From contig JAXRKN010000014.1 of the NCBI GenBank assembly GCA_038502055.1, forward strand, positions 248,001-312,000: 64,000 bases of DNA, in the 5' to 3' direction. This DNA is from Tanytarsus gracilentus. Its lineage: Eukaryota > Arthropoda > Insecta > Diptera > Chironomidae. Position numbers and translations under genes: made by a program. Positions 43,176 to 55,603 of this stretch are shown piece after piece (positions within the stretch are counted from its first letter, which is position 1; the number at the start of each line of letters is the position of its first letter). Under the pieces are notes generated by a model. It was not told the DNA's origin. It saw nothing but the letters and a program-made list of their open reading frames with translations, and made no database searches.

Positions 43176-46100
43176 AAATTCAATTTTAATATTTTTATTT
43201 TAATATTTTTAAAATTTATAAATTAAAAATGATTTGAGTAAAAATTTTCTCTAACGTCTTTTAAATTTTTAAAACTAAATTTTCAGTTCAAAATCTCAGT
43301 TCAATCCCAAATCTTTCCATCTCTCTCGGAAACATAAAATATTTTCTCACTCACTCTCCCCTCAACATAATCTTTACACAATCCCACTCGCACAAATTTC
43401 TCGAGTTAGTTTTTGTTGTCGAATCGGAGAAAGAAGAAAAAGGAATTTTTTTTATTCCGGAGCTCGAACTAAATTTTTAGTAATTTTCCAGCATTTAAGG
43501 CGAGCGTGAGTGGATAAATGAGCAAAATAAAATAGAATTAAATAACTTCGAGGCGATTTGAACAATCGAAAATTCATAAAAATGATTAAAATTTCGCAAT
43601 AAAAAAAGTTGATGAAAGAAAAAGAAGAAAAAAGTTGAAAAAGTCGTGAAATTTTCGCCCCAAAGTGGGTCGGAGGATGAAAATCATGTGAAGAGTGATT
43701 GAAAGTGGACGAAAAAAGTGAGAAAATAAATTAAAGAATCATTAAAAAGCTGTAAAATCTCGAGTGATTGTCGCAGAGGCCAGCAAGAGAAAAGAACTTG
43801 CGTATGTATTGGTGTTTTATGATATTTACACGCATTAGAAGGCAAAAATTAGATTTTAGATAATTTTAAATTAAAATTAAGACTTAAAACTATTTTAGAA
43901 AATATCAAATTTTAATATAAAATTTTTAAAATATTTCGAGCAACATAAAAAACATGATTTTTATGCTGTTTTACGACCAAAATCACACCTGCAAGATTTA
44001 GCATAAAAATTCCTAATTTTTGAATGAAAACTCAAATTTTAAACCTCATCATCTAATAAACCTCATCCTAATACACATTAAAACACCTCAAAATTCAATC
44101 TAATCTCCCAAAAATCCTCGCAACAACTCAAAAATCCCTCGCCACAACCTGTGTTTGTGACACTTCAACCACCTTTGATTGTGTTTGTGTGTTTACAAAA
44201 AAAACTTAATTTTCCTTTGATCGCCAGGTGGCTAGAGCGTGCCATAAGGACTCTCGTGTCACCATTCGAATATATTTTTTTTAGTAAATCGATCACGCAA
44301 TTAAAAAATTTATTCACTCTCAAAATTCTTTGTGTCGGTCAACTATTTATTTTGGTGAATGTCGATGAGGAAGTGAATGCGACGTGGTCGAGTTTCATGC
44401 TGTGTACGGAGAGTTGTTTCGAGTATGCACTTTTGTTGATGGAATTGAAAGAAAGAATGAGAGAATGAAAGATGGAGAAAAGAGTTTTTGACGAGAAGGT
44501 CGATGAAGGCTGTCTGAGGTGATTTTTTTGGGAGATTTATTGAGATAGAAAAAAATTTGAATTTTTTAATGAAGAAAATAATTTTTTGAAGATTTTCAAT
44601 TTTTTCTCCTTCAAAAAAGAAAATTTTAGATAAATAATTTTTTTGTTAATTAATCGAAATTTTTCGAATCAGTCGATTTTTCCAGTGTGCTACCTCTTAG
44701 TCATCAATTAATCAATCAATTTTTTCCACCAGTCGATTTTTATCTCAATTTTTACCCTCTCAGATCCGAATCTACCCTCCTTCAAGTTCAACTCACTATT
44801 TAATGCTCATTTTTGAAATGATTCATTTCATTTCACTCGAAATTCCATTCATCACTCCCCCAATTGAGTTTTCATATCGAGGATATTTTTTTAATTCGCT
44901 TTATTTACTTTTAAATTTGCAACACACAATAAAATGCACTTTTATGATGAATTTTTTCACCCCTTGAATTGATAGAAATGAAATTTATTTGCGGTCACGA
45001 ATGGATTTTAGATATTAAGTCTTCAAATTAACTTATTTAAAAATCAAGGGATAAAAACGTGAAAATTTTGGGGGTTAAAATGGAAATTTTTGAAAGAAAA
45101 TGGAAATTTTTAAAATAAAATGAAAATAATTTGAAATTATTAAAAAATATAATTTTTTTTTAAATTAATAAAATATTTATTTTAAAATTAACAAAAAAAT
45201 AAACAAAAATATTTCTAATAATATTAAATTTAAAATTGCTGAAAAAACCAAAAAAAAAAAATTAAAAAATTAAAATTAATAAAAAAAATTTAAAATTAAC
45301 AAAAAAAATTAAAAATGTAAAAAAACATTTCCACGCCTTGCAAATAAAAATCGAAATCACCTCCACATAATTAATTTTCTAAATTTACCAATTAATCTCC
45401 ATTTTGTCGCACTATAAATTCTTTCCACACATAAAAAAAATCTCGCCGGTGCTAATCAGAAACTCTTATAGAGAACACAAACTCGGTACACAAACCGTAA
45501 ATATTTTCATTCTCATGTTTGCATACCTCACAACGACGACCATAATGCACAAAGTGGAAAAGAAACGGACGAAAGAAGAAATGAAGAATATGAAAATGAA
45601 TCTCGCAACTGAAAACCCACACACAAACACGAGTTTCGAAATGATAAGGAAAAGACGCTCGAAATCGATTTTGATTTATTGATTTTTTCTCGCTTAGCCT
45701 TTTTTTGGGTCGAAAAAGAGTTTTCAATGTGATATTTATAGAAGTAAAAAAATATAAAAAGAGTCAATTAGTTCACTTCTTTATGGTAATTACCACAGCT
45801 TAGATTATCTCACTTTAGTGATTTTAAAATCTCTTTATTGAAGTAATTAGACAAAAGCTTTTTGTTGCTGCGAGAATTATTTTTGCTCGATAGCCTTGAG
45901 AGCATTGTAAAGTATGGAGGTTGAAAATTTTGCAATAAACGACAGTTAAAGTCAATAAGAAGAAAAAATTACTTTGAAAAAATACAAAGAACTTTCAAAA
46001 ATTAATTAATAATTTTTTTTCGATCTCTGCTCATCCAAATTGAGCGATAAGAAATTTTTATTATGAGAAAGAAATTTATGGCGAGAAAGTTCATCAATGT

Positions 46101-46286
46101 AGTCGTTATCAGTTCTCTTATAAAAGTTTTTACTGCATTGGTATTGAACAATTTCAATTTAATCATGTGAATTTTTTTTAAACTGCAAATAATCGACGGA
46201 TGATTTATGGAGAAGTTAGCAGCTGTTTTTAGTCGTCATAGAAGCTGTTTTGAGTTTGAGAGACTTTTGGGAGTTGAGCAAAAAAA

Positions 46287-46535
46287 TTATTAGTAAATTC
46301 GCGAGTAAATTTTATAGTAAATTTCCGAGTAAATTTTATAGTAAATTCCCGAATAAATTTTATAGTAAATATTATAGTAAATTCCTGAGTAAATTTTATA
46401 GTAAATTCCCGAATAAATTTTATAGTAAATATTATAGTAAACTCCCGAGTAAATTTTATAGTAAATTCCCGAGCAAATTTTATAGGAAATTCGCGAGTAA
46501 ATTTTATAGTAAATTCCCAATCAAATTCTTTAGTA
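46287..46535. repeat. Minisatellite, 12/24-bp unit
   Basis: About ten copies of AGTAAATTTTATAGTAAATTCCCG-like 24-mers, built from a 12-base half unit AGTAAATTxxxx. It reads open on both strands (SKFYSKFP-type and YYKIYSGI-type peptides), which follows from the repeat and does not imply a gene. Confidence 0.85.
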
Positions 46536-49500
46536 ATTTTTTTTTAATTCTCTTTCATGTAAAGCTTTTTCTCAGTTAACTCAACTCCATCAAATTAGAT
46601 CACATTGAAAGATAAACAGACAAACATCCTCGAGCGTTTGACTTTGTTTTGAGTTTAATTGCTTTGTAATTATCTAAATAGTAAATTCTGTTAAGTTTGG
46701 TTATTGAAAATATCCTCGAGGAACTTTTATGTTTATTTTACACCTTTAAAGTTTTAAGCTTGTACAAAAATTATTATTTTGCCTTTTAATTTAAATTAAT
46801 TTTTTTTAATTAAATTTTTATAATTTTTTAATTTTTTCTTCCTTTAAATTTATGATTTTGGCATCCGCTAGTCTCTTCACCGCTCAATCCAATATAAAGT
46901 TCCACTGGTCACATTGCACACCCACACATACACAGGAAGGCAACGCAGCTGGTGCAATTTTTGTGTTTCTAAACGTGCTCACGAGAATCTTTTTTTTTTC
47001 TCGTCGAGCTTTTGTTTGTGACTTCAGGAAATGAGAAAACTTAATGGTGAGTAAATTGAGGAAGAAAAAAAGAAGATTGCAGTGTGTTATTTTAGTGGAA
47101 AGGAAGTGGGTTCGAGGAACTAGTCATGGTCGAGTTTGATAGTCTTTAAAATTAACTAAAATATATTTTCAATTTTTCTGAAAAATAAAATTTTTAACAT
47201 TTAAAATTCTACAAAATTATTTTACAACAAATGTCTTAAAAATGTCTAAAAAAATGTTTTTTAACATTTAGAAAATATTTAAAAAAACTCTCCAAAAAAT
47301 TTCTACAAAAATTTAAAAAAAAATTATCTTAAATTTCTAACGTATTTTTTTGAAAATCTCCTACTAAATCTTAAAACTCCTCATTAAATTTTTAAAACAT
47401 CTCAATCTGATCTTTAAACCCATCACACAATAACTGTCCGCATCAACTCAACACAGTAGCCGACATTAGCTCATAAATCAAAGCCTCCCAGAACTTCCTT
47501 TCACATCAGACAGAAAAAAAATTTCTTGATGATGATTACTTCATTGTTGCTTCGTGCGACTTGACATTTTTTTGCTCTGTACACAAAATGTTGACAACTT
47601 TTTAATTATTAAGCCACTCGGCGAGTGTTTGAGACAGATCTGCTGATGACTGTTGAGACGATATCGAGTCGGGTTGAGAGAAGTGGCGCAATTATGCGGG
47701 GTTTTCGGTTGTCATTGTTGATGTGTTGAGTTGTGCGATGCTTGAGAGGAGTTTTGCGGTGGAGTTTGAAGTTTATTGAAATTGACATGTGAAAATTTTC
47801 AATTTGACATAAAAATTTGGATTTTTTAATTTATTAAAGATATAAAAATTCATTAAAATTTAAAAAATAATTTAAAAATAAAAGTGTGGTTTTTTTAATT
47901 TTTTTATTCTCACTCCACTCAATAATTATTTTTTATTCTTTTTATCTCTCAATTTTCGTCTATCATCGCATTCTCAATTTATCAGTCATTAACAGCCCTT
48001 TTAAGACCTTTTAGACGCTCAAATTTAAACTGAAACTCATCGTCGAAAAAAAAATCTTTCTTAATTGAATTTAATGAACTTCAACAACTTCGTAATGAAA
48101 AAGTTTTCATGAAAATCAAATGATTTATGATCTCACTTTTTGGACTAGTTGATTAGTTTTCAATTATTGTCGCTCATTTTCCAGCCGACAAATTCGATAG
48201 GCGAGAGCTGATGAAAAAATTTTTATAATTGAAATTGATTTGAGGTGGTGGAAAAATTTAAATTAAGTTTGATGACTCAATTTTGAGGAAAAATTTGAAT
48301 TCAGCAAAAACTTTTGAAAGAGTTTAAAAATTTTAATAAAAAACTCATAAAATTACTTGAAAAATTCTCCACGTGACTTCGACTAATCTTCAAGCTCAAC
48401 TGCGTCAATTTGAACTGACCTCAAAAGACCTAAAACACTTCACTCAGCAACTTTTTTAAACTTGTCAACTCAACTCATTATTTTTTCAATAATAATTCTA
48501 GTAACAAAACATTTGTTTTCGAAAAATAAAATTGTAATTTGTGATTTGAACTGAAAATTATAGCTTTACACTCACAAATTGGTGTCGATAATCGTTGTGA
48601 GATAATTGACGGTTGTTGTTATGATGAAATTGTTCGAGATTTGAAATTGAATTTTTTTTTGGAATATGTTTCCTGGTTTTGGATTAAAATTGAGTGAAAA
48701 TAAAAATTTTGTTGAAAAATTAAATTTAAATTTTTAAAATACGTTAAAAATATTTTTTTTAAAAATTTCATTGAAAAATCAAATTTTTCACAAAATATTC
48801 CACAAAAACATAAAAAAGCCTCGATGTCTCACTATTCGCTCATATCTCACCTGTTTTCCTTATCTTATCTCTCACTTTTATCTTTTCAATACTTTTTTTC
48901 GCACTAAAAAAATAATTTATCATCTTTTCATTCTAAAAAGTCTTTTATGTCATCCTCAAGGTTGAAAGTTGCGATAATTTTCCTCCTCGCTCTCACAACT
49001 TGATGACCGGGGTCCGTGGGTAATGATGATGAATCTCAGGCGATGCGTTGCGAAGTCATTTTTCAAAGATTTATGAAAAATGATGTGAAAAATTGCGTTC
49101 GGAGTGATGTGGAGGCAATTTTGAGTGGGGAAATATTGTGGAGGCGGTTTGAGAAAATTACCAGAATGGAAAATGAGAGAAATGAGAAGGAAAATTCGAG
49201 GGTTGGTGGAAAATTTTAAGGTTTGAGGTTAAAAGTGAAAATTTCAAGCTAAATTGTTGGAAAAAAATTTAAAAATTATGGAAAAATTTTAAACTTGAAA
49301 ATTTCTAAATTAAAAAATAAAAACAAATTTAAAAATTATGAAAAACTAATTAAATTTGTGAAAATTTAAATTAAAAAAGAAAATTAAAGTTTTAAAAAAT
49401 CAAATAAAAAAATTATTTAAAATTTAAAAATTCAAAATTTACTCAATAAATTTTCCTCAATTTTCTTCTCTCAATTTTTCATCTTTAAAAGCCTTTTTCA

Positions 49501-52214
49501 TCCTCTCGATCACAATTCTAAGTTTAAATATTAATTTTTCATCTCTCCACTGACTTTTGAATTGTTTGACGTCCAACAACTTTTTTTATTTCAATAATTT
49601 TCGCCACTTCAACAATTGAAAAAGTGAAGAGAGAAAAGTTTAAGCGGCTTTCGAATTGTAAAAAAAAATTACCATTGGCAACATAAAACCGCAGTTGTGC
49701 TTACACACGAGTTGCGAGTTCGACCTTGCCGAGATTTTCATACACAAAAAAAAGGTGGAGAAAAAATCCACATGCGATGCTTTCGATTTCTTTTGTCGGC
49801 AAATGCGAAAATAAACAAAAAATTGTTTACAAACTTTTTTACCTCTGTTTGAATGTTAGCTGAGAAAAATCAAGATTTCACTCGACAAAATTTTCATAAA
49901 CTTCAATTTTTTGTTATCTCAAAGCTTTTTGCAGAAAAAAACATCAAAAGCTGCAGATTGAAAAATCAACAAGAAAAATTTTCTTTTGGTATCAAATTTC
50001 TGTTGTCACTCTTGGAGACAAAACGAGATCGAGATGAAAGAAAAGCTGAAGATAAAAAGAGGAAAGAAAAAGCTTCGAGAAAAATTTATTGAAAAGAGGA
50101 AAAAGTTTGTGGAAATTTTGAGTTTAGGGATTTGAAAAATTAAATAAAATAAAATTAAAAAATTTTGATCTTAAGAATTAAAAAAAATTAAATAAAAATA
50201 AACCTAAAAAAATTTGATTTTAAGGATTAAAAAAATAAATTTAATAAATTTAGAAAAATTTAAAATTTTAATAAAAATTCAAGAATTTTTTTTGTATTTT
50301 TTAATTTTGAAATTTCTTCTAAAAATAATCCATAAATCTGATAAAAATCACTTTATCTTAAAATTATGTCAACAAACCTAAAAAAACATTTCCATAAAAA
50401 TCCTCAAAAGCAAAAAAATGTGTCCATTAATTTTCTGCCTCTGACTCAATTAACGACAAATAAAAACTCATAAAAAATCGTCACACAAGACGCCGAGAGA
50501 TTTTTAATAAATAAATTTGTATTTGTGCGTTAATCTCTCGCGTTTTTTTATTGCCTTTAAGCTCCACTTATATGGATGAAGTGAGTTCTCTTTTATGACG
50601 CTGGCTAATCAATTTGGGAATTGGATTTGATGAAGAAAAAAATTGAAGTTTGATAAAAAATTTTTTTTGAGTTTTAAGGTGGAAAAAATGATTAGGGAAA
50701 AATGATAAATTCGAGGTTGAGAATTGAGTGCAAAATTGAGGTTGTGGAGAAAGTCAGGTACGCAAAAAAAATTGAGTGTAAAATGTTTAATTTTAATTTT
50801 AATATTTTTAAGAAAATTTTTTCTATTATATAATTTTAGATTTTTTTAATTTATTTTTTTTATATAATTTTTGAATAAAAAATTTTTAAATTTAAATTTT
50901 CTTCATAAAATTTGAACGTAGTTTTGCATAAAAATTTTTTTTATTTTATCTTAATATTTAAAAATTAAGATAAAAGATTTCCTTATTTCCCAACTTTCTT
51001 CTGTGTTAAAAGATGTGTTTTTCGCAAATAAAAATCGAGCGGTTAAAAAATATTTCAAATAAATGTGTTTTCCGAAGCAGGCATGTGGTGTTTTTTTTTA
51101 AAGTCATTTTTTGGTTTATGCAAAACTACGTTCATTTCATCACCAACCAAAATTAATTTTTATAATTCCTCAAAATTTCACTTTGACATCTTTCAAATCC
51201 TCTTTTCTCTAATTATTTCAATTAAGTTTTCTTTTCACAATTCCACAACCTCTAATCTTCTGCAATCAATTAACATCATCAAGTACTAATTGAACAAAAT
51301 CTCTTTCTCAATCAATTTTTTTTAATCGATGCATTTTAATTGTCGTCAATCGTTTCGCTCATGGAGGATCAAAGTCTGCGAGTGAACAACTTTTCTTATC
51401 AATTTCTTGGTAATTTATTAAAAAATGTTTTGACAGCGAAAAAAAATGAGAAATCATCACTTGAGTCATCGCATGATGTGCTGAGTGTTTGTTTGGCGAT
51501 TTGAAGAAGTGAAAATGTAAACAAAGAAATTTGAAGAAAAATGGAAATTTTAAATTTAAATTAAATTTATTATTCAACACCTCAAAGGAGGATGACCAGA
51601 TGATTTTTGCAAATACACAAAAAAATCATTAAAAATTTCTAGTCACTGAACTTTTTCCTCTTCACTTCATTCGTGTTTATTTTCATGTTCAAACTTCAAA
51701 AAATCTTCATTCAACACTTTTTGTACATCAGTGAATTTTTTCACATCGCGCGAAAAAAAAGTCTTGTAAAATTTCTTTGCTCAGCTCTATTTCATTTCGA
51801 GCTCATTAAGTGTGACTTAAACAACTCAATTAGTGGACAACTTTTTCTCACGAATATTTTTGCATAGATTCAAAAGACAAATGACCATAATTGGAGTGCG
51901 ATGGTTAGAGGATTTTTTAGAGAAATATTTAATGCAAAAAAAAGTGAAAGGAAGTTTGAAAAAAAATTATAGGAAATTTGAGAAGAATTTTTAAAGTCAG
52001 GCAAGCGAAAATCCTTGAGATGTTATAAAAAATTGTCGTTGAAAAAAAATAAATAATTTTTATTTTGCAATTATGAAAAAATTGTCCTTTTTTTATGAAA
52101 AAGAATGAAAAAAATTTGTTAGATTTTTTATAAATTTGATAAAATAATTTTTAAGATTTTTCAATGTAAAAAAATAAATTTTCATTAATTTAAAAAATTG
52201 AATAAATTGAATTT

Positions 52215-52325
52215 TCAAAAATATTAAAGTTTAATCTTTAAAAATATAAAAATTCAATTTTTAAAAATATAAAAATTAAATTTTCAAAAAATATAAAAAT
52301 TCAATTTTTAAAAATATAAAAAATT
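52215..52325. repeat. Short tandem A/T repeat
   Basis: About four degenerate copies of AAAAATATAAAAATTCAATTTT with ~27-30 base spacing. Non-coding. Confidence 0.55.
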
Positions 52326-55298
52326 ATTAAACCATCCATAAAAAATTCACAAAGAAAAAAATCAAAATTTCAACAATTTATTAAAAACCACAAAAATTAA
52401 TCTGCAAAATCTCACTTTCAATTTCATTTTTCATAAATCATCACGTGACCTCCCAAAATGCGTCTTTTATAAAAATTCGGCACAATTATCGCCACATTTG
52501 AGTCCAATAATTTTCAAGGCGAAATAAATTCGCGAAATATTCAAATGTTTACTCATTTAATCTCCTCTCAATATTCATCTCAATTTCCTCGACAAGAAAC
52601 ACGACATTGATCGCGATTTTTGTATTTGTAGACCATCAAGTGCTGTAGATTCTCAATGACAAACACTTTTGGTGATTGTGTGAAGAAAAATGATTGAATG
52701 ACAGTAAGGAAAGATTTTTGATGAGTTTTAAAAAATTTAAATTTTACAAAAAAGTTTCAGTGACCTTAATTTTTTCAACCCTCATAATTAAATGTCTAAC
52801 GTTCATTGCTCTTTGAGTGTTTGCCTACTTTTCATCTTCAACCTAAACACAGAATTTCTAGAACATCAATTTGCCTCACAATAAGCTCCTTTTTCTGTTG
52901 TTTAGCTGACAATTAGTCTTTGTGATGCTGTAAAGCTCTTTTAATGTCACAATATGGAATTATTGTAGGTTGTTGGTTGTGCAGTCGAGAAGAATGAAAA
53001 ATTAGTGACCGACTTAGAATTCATGTGACACAAAATGTTTAAATTAATTCAATTTATTAACGAAAAAATTTCCATATAATTAACGACATTTTTCTCGCCG
53101 TCTCCACTTCACCTCCAACTCAATAATTCAATATAAATTTCAAATTGGTTAAAAAGATGTTGTCTAGTCGCTCATTAAAATATATACCGCAAATATCTTG
53201 CTGTTGTCTGCCATTTGTGGGTGTCAAAATGAGATTTTTTTGCGCCGCTGCTTTTAGTTTCCTTGTTTGAAGTGAAAACGGTGAATTTATTTAATAGAAA
53301 AATATTTTAATCGAGAAGAAGGTTGAGAAATTGTTTATGGTGGAATCGAAGAATAAATTGAGGACTTTTCATTTAAAATTAAAAAAATTTTTAGGGTAAA
53401 TTTACCAAAGTTCGATCACATTTTGAGTTCGTTAAATTTTTTGTTTCTTTTAAATTATTTTTAACGAGACAAATTTTTCATAATGTTTAAACAATTTTTA
53501 AATTATTAAATTTTTAAAAGCTTTTTAATTTCAAACTTTTAAATTTTCAAACAATTTTTTTATGTTCAAATTTTTCAATCACAAAAATTTAAAAATTGCC
53601 TTTAAATAATTTTTTTAATTTTTAAAAATTTAAATCAAAATTTTAAGCAATTTTTGGTTAATTTAGAAAAATTTCACTAAAAATTTCATTGAATTTAAAT
53701 TTTAAGATTTTTAATTTTCATCTTAGAAAAAAATCAATAATAAATTTTCCAATTTTGTAAATTTTTTATTTCTTGTCACTGCCCAAATTTGTCGGCTTAT
53801 CTCTAAAAATAATTTTTGTGTATTTTTTCTCGCCTTCAGCCGAAAAAAGTGTCATATTAAAAATTTATTAGACCTAAGCTGTAATATTATGATTAGAGAT
53901 CACCATCAGTGGCGATCATAATTCACGATTTAAATTGAAAATTGCGTGATTTTTATTGAGAGCTCGAAGGTGGAAAAATTGGTTTTGACTTGTGGATTAT
54001 GGTAAAAAATTTGATTAATGGACTTTGTGACATTTCTGCTTTGGTTTTTAAATCAATAAAAAAATATCACACAAAAAAATCACTGCTTGAATTCGAAACC
54101 GCAATCGTCGACTTTCCTCTCAATTAACCGCACAATTTTCACTCTGCTTTGAAAAAAAAGTTATCACATCTCAATTTCCGATCGATTTTTTTCTCTTTTC
54201 ACTTCCTCTTCATCTCATTTTCTATTCATGCTCGATGTTTTTAATGACAGCAACACATGTCACTCGAGTCAATCTGTTCGTAAAACACTTTTTAAAAAAA
54301 CCAAACACATCAGTGTCATGCGAGTGTTTTTCTGTTTATTTGTAATTGAGATGAATTTTTATGTAATCGAGAGTGCGATCAACATCGATGGCATTTAATT
54401 AGATTTGTATCGCGATGTTAAATCTCTGCGATGATGGTTGGTGAAACGGTTGAGCTTAGTAATTTGATATTGAGTTGTTGAAGTTGGTTGGAGGTGAGTG
54501 AAGTGGTGGCATGGAAAAATAATTTAATATTTTTGATTTAATTTGAAATTTTTAATTGAGAAATTTAAACATTAAAAAAAATTTCTCCTCTTAATTGCAA
54601 TTGAGAAGTTTGAAAAATAAAATTGTCCTGGATTTTTACGAATTTTTCTGGATTTTTAAAATTTCTTTGGATTCATAATTTTTTTGACATTTTAAAATTG
54701 CTTGTTTTTTTTAATAAAAACAAAAAAAATTAAATTTTTAAATAATTTTTTTTTTTCTTTTTTTTTTAAAATTTTTCTTTGGTTTTCTTAAATTTTAATG
54801 TGGTAGTAACCTAAAACTAATTATTCTTTCCTTTTATTTTTTTACTTTTCATTCTTTTTTCTTTTTCTTTTAGTCTTTAATGCCATATCTCAGAGGTGTA
54901 TTTATGGTTGGGCTATTTTTTTTTTTTTCCCTCCGAAGTCCCTGAGTAGCCATTTTTTTTATTCTTCTGGTTGTTGACTTTTGTTGAATTGATATTTTTG
55001 GATGTCCATCACTTTTTTAGAATTCCATCAGCCCTGCCACTAATCCATTTTTCAAAATTAAAAAAAACACTTCTTAACTCTATTCTGGATCTTCTTGTGA
55101 TTTTTGAGGATTTTTTTAATAAAAACAAAAAAAATTAAATTTTTTAAGACTCAATTTTTATTTTTGGTTAACTCGTCATTCATAGGAATTTTTCTTGATA
55201 TTTAGAATGTCCATCATGGTCGGCCAGGAGTGCCACTAATTCATTTTAGAATATTTATAATATTATTTTTTTTTTTTTAAGGTTTTTTATTGAAATCT

Positions 55299-55523
55299 TC
55301 ACCAGTCAATTCCAGATCTAAAAATTTTCCTGCATCGACCTTCGATAAATTCTTGACCATCTCTACACTTATTTTCCGCTATTAAAATGTGACCTAAACG
55401 TTGCCAAATTGTTGTCTCGATAGGTTTGCTTGTTGTTGTTGCTGGACAAAGGTTTAAACCTTGAATTGGTTTGGAAATTGTTAGAAAAATAATTAAAAGA
55501 GTTATTAAATATTTTTTAGTCAT
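55299..55523 (-). CDS. Small secreted Cys-containing peptide, unknown family
   Basis: Single exon, 74 aa. The start MTKKYLITLLIIFLTISKP is a strong signal peptide. The mature part has a Thr-rich stretch (CPATTTSKPIETT) and then CRDGQEFIEGRCRKIF, a pattern seen in many insect secreted peptides with a CxxG(x)5-7GRCR ending. I cannot assign a named family. A TATA box and TCAGT initiator at proper spacing lie just upstream, which supports it as a real gene. It lies on the strand opposite to caskin, probably inside a caskin intron. An immune or structural peptide is possible; nothing in the sequence decides this. Confidence 0.68.
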   Translation of the reverse strand: MTKKYLITLLIIFLTISKPIQGLNLCPATTTSKPIETTIWQRLGHILIAENKCRDGQEFIEGRCRKIFRSGIDW

Positions 55524-55563
55524 TCTTTCTCTTTATTTCTAACACTTTAAGTTGATAAAAGTG

Positions 55564-55603
55564 AACTGAAAGAATAAAATTAATTTACTTAGTTTTATAT
55601 AAA
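55564..55603 (-). promoter_or_regulatory. TATA plus initiator of the small peptide gene
   Basis: On the minus strand TTTATATAAA (about 55602-55593) is followed about 30 bases later by TTTCAGTTCAC (about 55571-55561), a match to the arthropod TCAGT initiator. The ATG follows about 40 bases downstream. Confidence 0.6.

Noticed and set aside
44151..44468. 105-residue plus-strand frame
   Set aside because: It starts at GTG, has no recognisable domain, and codon composition like the surrounding non-coding DNA.
45404..45767. Overlapping frames on both strands
   Set aside because: Frames overlap on both strands in simple sequence, with no family match and no splice support.
46250..46579. 109-residue open frame rich in SKFYSKFP
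   Set aside because: It is a read-through of the 24-base minisatellite, with an equally open frame on the other strand, and shows no signal peptide or domain.
49016..49219. 67-residue frame with acidic and basic residues
   Set aside because: Starts at GTG and shows no domain; purine-rich sequence explains the open frame.
54713..55255. Diverged direct repeat sharing GCCACTAAT(T/C)CATTTT and an AATAAAAACAAAAAAAATTAA phrase
   Set aside because: Similarity is patchy and low-complexity; I could not show a duplicated gene or element.
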